Source: Nitrospinota bacterium
GTDB taxonomy: Bacteria; Nitrospinota_A; UBA7883; JACRGQ01
DNA length: 36,903 nt
Direction of reading: 5' to 3'
NCBI GenBank assembly: GCA_029881495.1
Contig: JAOUMJ010000012.1
Location: 1 to 36,903 of the forward strand
Below the pieces are notes generated by a model that ran no database searches, was not told where the DNA came from, and saw nothing but the letters and a program-made list of their open reading frames with translations. Positions 33,742 through 36,903 of this stretch are shown piece by piece. The stretch's first letter is position 1. Each line of letters begins with the position of its first letter. The position numbers and the translations under genes were made by a program.

Positions 33742-35709
33742 TTAAATAAGAACCGGCGCAATGACCAGCGAAACAATCGCCATCAGCTTGATAATGATGT
33801 TCATAGCCGGGCCGGATGTATCCTTGAAAGGATCTCCAACGGTATCCCCGATAACTGCGGCCTTGTGCGCTTCGGATCCCTTTCCGCCGTGGTTCCCTTT
33901 TTCGATATACTTTTTCGCGTTATCCCATGCACCTCCGGCATTTGCCATAAGGAGAGCAAGGAATACGCCCGTAATCGTCGAACCGGCCAGCATTCCGCCA
34001 AGAGCTTCCTTACCAAAAACCAAACCGATCAAGAGCGGAGTAGATACGCCGATAACGCCCGGAAGCACCATCTCACGTAAAGCCGCCTTGGTGGATATCT
34101 CAACGCACCTTGCTGAGTCAGGTTTTCCTGTACCTTCCATTAGACCCGGTATCTCGCGGAACTGCCTTCGGATCTCTTCAACCATCGCCATCGCCGCTTT
34201 GCCGACTGATGTCATGGTAAGCGCGGCAATAAGGAACGGCACTATTCCGCCGAGGAACATTCCAACAACAACAGTCGGGGAGAGGAGGTTGATCGATTCC
34301 AGTCCGACGACTTTCGCGTAGGCTGAGAAGAGGGCCAATGCTGTCAACGCCGCGGAACCGATGGCGAATCCCTTTCCGATAGCGGCGGTCGTGTTGCCGA
34401 TAGCGTCGAGCGAATCGGTGATCTTCCTTGTATCGGCTCCCAGTCCGGACATTTCCGAAATACCACCTGCGTTGTCGGCAATCGGCCCGTAGGCGTCCAC
34501 GCTCATCGTAATGCCGACCGTCGCGAGCATTCCAACAGCGGCAAGGCCTATGCCGTAAAGACCCGCAAGAGAAGCCGCGCCGAATGTAGCGAGCGCTATT
34601 ATCACTATCGGCATTGCCGTGCTTTCAAGGCCGATGGCAAAACCTGTGATGATCGTCGTCGCCGCTCCGGTCATGCTTGAATTCGCGATCCTCTTAACCG
34701 GCCCGAACATGCCGGTATAGTATTCGGTGATAAGCCCTATGGAAACGCCGGCAACCGTTCCGAGAACAAGCGCCCAGAAAATACCTATCGGAAGGTTCAG
34801 CCCGACGACAATGAATCTCGAAACTATGAGAAGGAGTATGGCCGCCAGTATGGTGGTATAGCGCAACACGCTCTCTGCACCCGCTTTTTCAAAAACCTTC
34901 ATGCTTGCAAGACCGATTATGGATGCAAGAAGTCCCGCCATTACTACCAGCATCGGTAGCATTACATGCGGCATGGACTGCATCGCCGCTCCGAGAGCGA
35001 TGGTTGCGATAACGGAACCGACATACGATTCGAAGATATCAGCGCCCATGCCCGCGGTATCGCCCACGCAGTCGCCTACGTTGTCCGCAATAACGCCGGG
35101 ATTTCTTGGGTCGTCCTCAGGGATACCTGCCTCTACCTTGCCGACAAGGTCGCTCCCTACGTCCGCCGCCTTTGTGTAAATACCGCCGCCGATACGGGCA
35201 AACAGCGCGATGGAGCTACCACCCATAGCGAATCCGCTCAAGTGGGAGATATTCTCAAAATCGCCGTACAGGATAAGGAATGTTCCGACTCCAAGAAGAC
35301 CGAGGCTGGCAACGGTAAGACCCATGACAGCACCGCCCGAGAAAGCTATCTCGAACGCTTTCTCCGCCCCCTTTTTGTTTGCCGCTTCGCACGTTCTTAC
35401 GTTTGCCCTTGTTGCCGCCTGCATGCCGATAAAACCGGCAAGCATCGAGCTAAGCGCTCCCGCCAGAAAGGCGTATGCGGTCTTATCCGCGATGAAAACA
35501 AAGAGAAGACCGAATACTATAACTATGAATACGGCTATCCGGATGTACTCGCTTTTAAGAAATACCATCGCGCCTTCGTGGATGGCATCCGAAATGTCTA
35601 TCATCTTCTGATTGCCAGGCGATTGCCTGTTAATCATCATGAAAAGAGCCAACGCTACAAAAAGTCCCAGTACACCAAATAGTGGCGCGTAATTTGCCCA
35701 GCTTTCCAT
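33742..35709 (-). CDS. hppA: Membrane-bound ion-pumping pyrophosphatase, K+-dependent type
   Basis: A 655-residue, roughly 16-helix membrane pyrophosphatase that couples PPi hydrolysis to H+ or Na+ pumping. Substrate-site motifs are clear: [55 protein letters not shown] and [14 protein letters not shown]. The K+ determinant [10 protein letters not shown] has Ala442 and a Gly three residues on, where K+-independent enzymes have Lys and Thr, so this is a K+-dependent form. H+ versus Na+ cannot be decided by eye. The gene sits 20 nt after pth and 50 nt before yceD on one strand. TACAGGGAGATTAT precedes the ATG. Confidence 0.96.
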   Translation of the reverse strand: MESWANYAPLFGVLGLFVALALFMMINRQSPGNQKMIDISDAIHEGAMVFLKSEYIRIAVFIVIVFGLLFVFIADKTAYAFLAGALSSMLAGFIGMQAATRANVRTCEAANKKGAEKAFEIAFSGGAVMGLTVASLGLLGVGTFLILYGDFENISHLSGFAMGGSSIALFARIGGGIYTKAADVGSDLVGKVEAGIPEDDPRNPGVIADNVGDCVGDTAGMGADIFESYVGSVIATIALGAAMQSMPHVMLPMLVVMAGLLASIIGLASMKVFEKAGAESVLRYTTILAAILLLIVSRFIVVGLNLPIGIFWALVLGTVAGVSIGLITEYYTGMFGPVKRIANSSMTGAATTIITGFAIGLESTAMPIVIIALATFGAASLAGLYGIGLAAVGMLATVGITMSVDAYGPIADNAGGISEMSGLGADTRKITDSLDAIGNTTAAIGKGFAIGSAALTALALFSAYAKVVGLESINLLSPTVVVGMFLGGIVPFLIAALTMTSVGKAAMAMVEEIRRQFREIPGLMEGTGKPDSARCVEISTKAALREMVLPGVIGVSTPLLIGLVFGKEALGGMLAGSTITGVFLALLMANAGGAWDNAKKYIEKGNHGGKGSEAHKAAVIGDTVGDPFKDTSGPAMNIIIKLMAIVSLVIAPVLI

Positions 35710-35729
35710 ATAATCTCCCTGTAATCTCC

Positions 35730-36248
35730 CTAAAAGTTAAAAATCATCTGATAACAATCTTCTATAGATTGAGTAACCAAAACCTTTTCATCATTTCCAA
35801 ACGGCGACAGCACATAATCGGCGGTGTCGACCCCTTTCGGCGGTCTTCCAACGCCAATGCGGAGACGCCTAAAATCTCGCGTCCCGATTTCGTCAATTAT
35901 GGAGGCGATGCCGTTATGCCCTCCGGTTCCGCCTGTTTTCTTCTCCTTAACCTTGCCGAGCGGGATATCAACGTCGTCATGAACAACGGTTATATCCTCC
36001 GGCTTCAGTGAAAAATGCCCCATTAGGCCGCGCACCGCTATGCCGCTTCTGTTCATATATCCCTGGGGTTTAGCCAGAACAATTTCCTCGCCATCCCTTT
36101 TAAAAACCCCGACAAGGGAATTCTTGATCTTGCTCCTCAGCTCGGCGCCGTTCTCGCGTCCGATATAATCTACCGCCATGAAGCCGACGTTATGCCTCGT
36201 TGACGAGTAGTTCGCACCCGGATTGCCTAGACCAACAAACAATTTCAC
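35730..36248 (-). CDS. pth: Peptidyl-tRNA hydrolase
   Basis: A 172-residue esterase that recycles peptidyl-tRNA. The catalytic and substrate residues are in place: N9 (GLGNPG), H19 (TRHNVG), N66 (MNRSG) and D91 (HDDVD), with [15 protein letters not shown] and [11 protein letters not shown]. Length is slightly short but normal. It follows the bL25 gene after 38 nt, a common pair, and precedes hppA. Confidence 0.97.
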   Translation of the reverse strand: MKLFVGLGNPGANYSSTRHNVGFMAVDYIGRENGAELRSKIKNSLVGVFKRDGEEIVLAKPQGYMNRSGIAVRGLMGHFSLKPEDITVVHDDVDIPLGKVKEKKTGGTGGHNGIASIIDEIGTRDFRRLRIGVGRPPKGVDTADYVLSPFGNDEKVLVTQSIEDCYQMIFNF

Positions 36249-36286
36249 ATTCCTGTTTCAGCAGAGTTATTTTTCTCTCAGGGCCG

Positions 36287-36903
36287 TTACTTCTTCTTCT
36301 CTTCTCCGCCAGCCGCTTTGGCGCCAGCCGCCGGAGCCGCCGCTTTTGCGCCCTCTGCGTTTGCTGTATCGCCCTCTTTACCGCCCGGTCCCTGTTTTGG
36401 AGGAGCGATCGAAACAAGCGGGGTATCTCCGCTGTCAAGCGCCTTGATCCCTTCAGGCAGCGAAATGGTCGAGATCGTAAGCTTCTGATCGATATCAAGT
36501 TCGGAGATGTTTACTTCAACGGAAACCGGCATCGACTCCGGGATCCCTTCGAGCGTTATCTTGTCGTGATGCACGCGGAGAATACCACCTTTGATCTTTA
36601 CCCCCATTGCTACACCCTTGAAGATAACCGGCACCGATTTGACCAGCGGTTTTTTAATATCTATCTGAAGGAAATCGGCATGGAAGATCGTGTCGTTAAG
36701 CGGATGATACTGCAGTTCCTGGAGCAGCGCATGCCATGATGTTCCGCCGTCGAGACCAAGCTTGAGGATAACGCTTTTCCCGCTCGCTCCCGATAGGGCG
36801 CGAAATACTTCCTTGGAACTTACGGCGAGTTTTTCCTTCAAGCCGCCGCCATAGATTATCGCCGGCATAAGCCCTTTCTTCCTGAGGGTCCTGGAAGCCT
36901 TCT
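36287..36903 (-). CDS. rplY: Large ribosomal subunit protein bL25 (CTC family), N-terminus beyond the window
   Basis: The frame is open through the right window edge. Upstream of the first visible Met at 36868 it encodes KASRTLRKKGLMPAIIYGGG, the conserved N-terminal block of bL25, so the real start lies outside. The protein has the long CTC architecture: an N-terminal 5S rRNA-binding domain (LQELQYHPLNDTIFHADFLQ) and a TL5-like C-terminal beta domain (MPVSVEVNISELDI). It ends in an Ala/Gly/Lys-rich tail (AKAAAPAAGAKAAGGEEKKK). It binds 5S rRNA in the 50S central protuberance. It is probably the first visible gene of a run down to fabH. Confidence 0.94.
   Translation of the reverse strand, partial: KASRTLRKKGLMPAIIYGGGLKEKLAVSSKEVFRALSGASGKSVILKLGLDGGTSWHALLQELQYHPLNDTIFHADFLQIDIKKPLVKSVPVIFKGVAMGVKIKGGILRVHHDKITLEGIPESMPVSVEVNISELDIDQKLTISTISLPEGIKALDSGDTPLVSIAPPKQGPGGKEGDTANAEGAKAAAPAAGAKAAGGEEKKK

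Overview
The window comes from a Gram-negative, flagellated bacterium. It has a type II secretion inner-membrane pair, an outer-membrane beta-barrel, an FliOPQR/FlhBA export apparatus, and promoter matches for sigma54 and sigma28. The gene orders (rpsU-yqeY-dnaG-rpoD, yceD-rpmF-plsX-fabH, nikR-nikMNQO, flhF-flhG) suit a deltaproteobacterium-like or Nitrospirota/Nitrospinota-like lineage, but the sequence alone does not settle the phylum. No rRNA, CRISPR array, insertion sequence or phage gene was seen, and coding density is high.

Layout. (1) 1-3949, minus: a giant secreted SEL1-repeat protein, running off the left edge, with a sigma28-like promoter. (2) 4078-7677, plus: gspL-gspM-rimP-nusA, a split-off type II secretion pair joined to translation/transcription genes. 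infB, the usual nusA partner, does not follow. (3) 7678-8115: the only gene-free stretch longer than 300 bases. It holds a sigma28 promoter and traces of short reading frames. (4) 8116-12217, plus: a large chemoreceptor with a duplicated sensor segment, a strong terminator, and an outer-membrane porin-like protein. (5) 12436-16872, minus: the macromolecular synthesis operon rpsU-yqeY-dnaG-rpoD, followed 23 nt later by a CAU-anticodon tRNA. (6) 17100-17603, plus: a DUF2867-type protein. (7) 17680-26517, plus: a sigma54-type promoter and the flagellar export operon fliO-fliP-fliQ-fliR-flhB-flhA-flhF-flhG plus a small membrane protein. (8) 26624-27148, plus: a thioredoxin-like protein. (9) 27250-30121, plus: a nickel regulon, nikR and a NikMNQO energy-coupling-factor transporter, with a predicted NikR operator over the promoter. 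(10) 30252-30822: a double-CDGSH iron-sulfur protein (minus) and a 54-residue basic protein (plus). (11) 30905-36903, minus: a tightly packed run read as bL25 (5' truncated), pth, hppA, yceD, rpmF, plsX, fabH.

How it may work together (inference). Promoter types suggest a flagellar cascade. The export operon is a sigma54-class target. The chemoreceptor and, unexpectedly, the giant SEL1 protein carry sigma28-like promoters, which would make them late flagellar-regulon members. The sigma28 gene fliA, often found after flhG, is not in the window; a small two-helix membrane protein sits in its place. The nickel block looks self-regulated: NikR would repress its own nikRMNQO transcript when nickel is sufficient. 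The right-hand block couples ribosome genes, a K+-dependent membrane pyrophosphatase and fatty-acid/phospholipid initiation.

The least expected signals are the sigma28-type promoter on the SEL1 gene, the orphan gspLM pair joined to rimP-nusA, the FliO with a large periplasmic domain, and several uncharacterised small proteins. Promoter and operator calls are visual consensus matches only.
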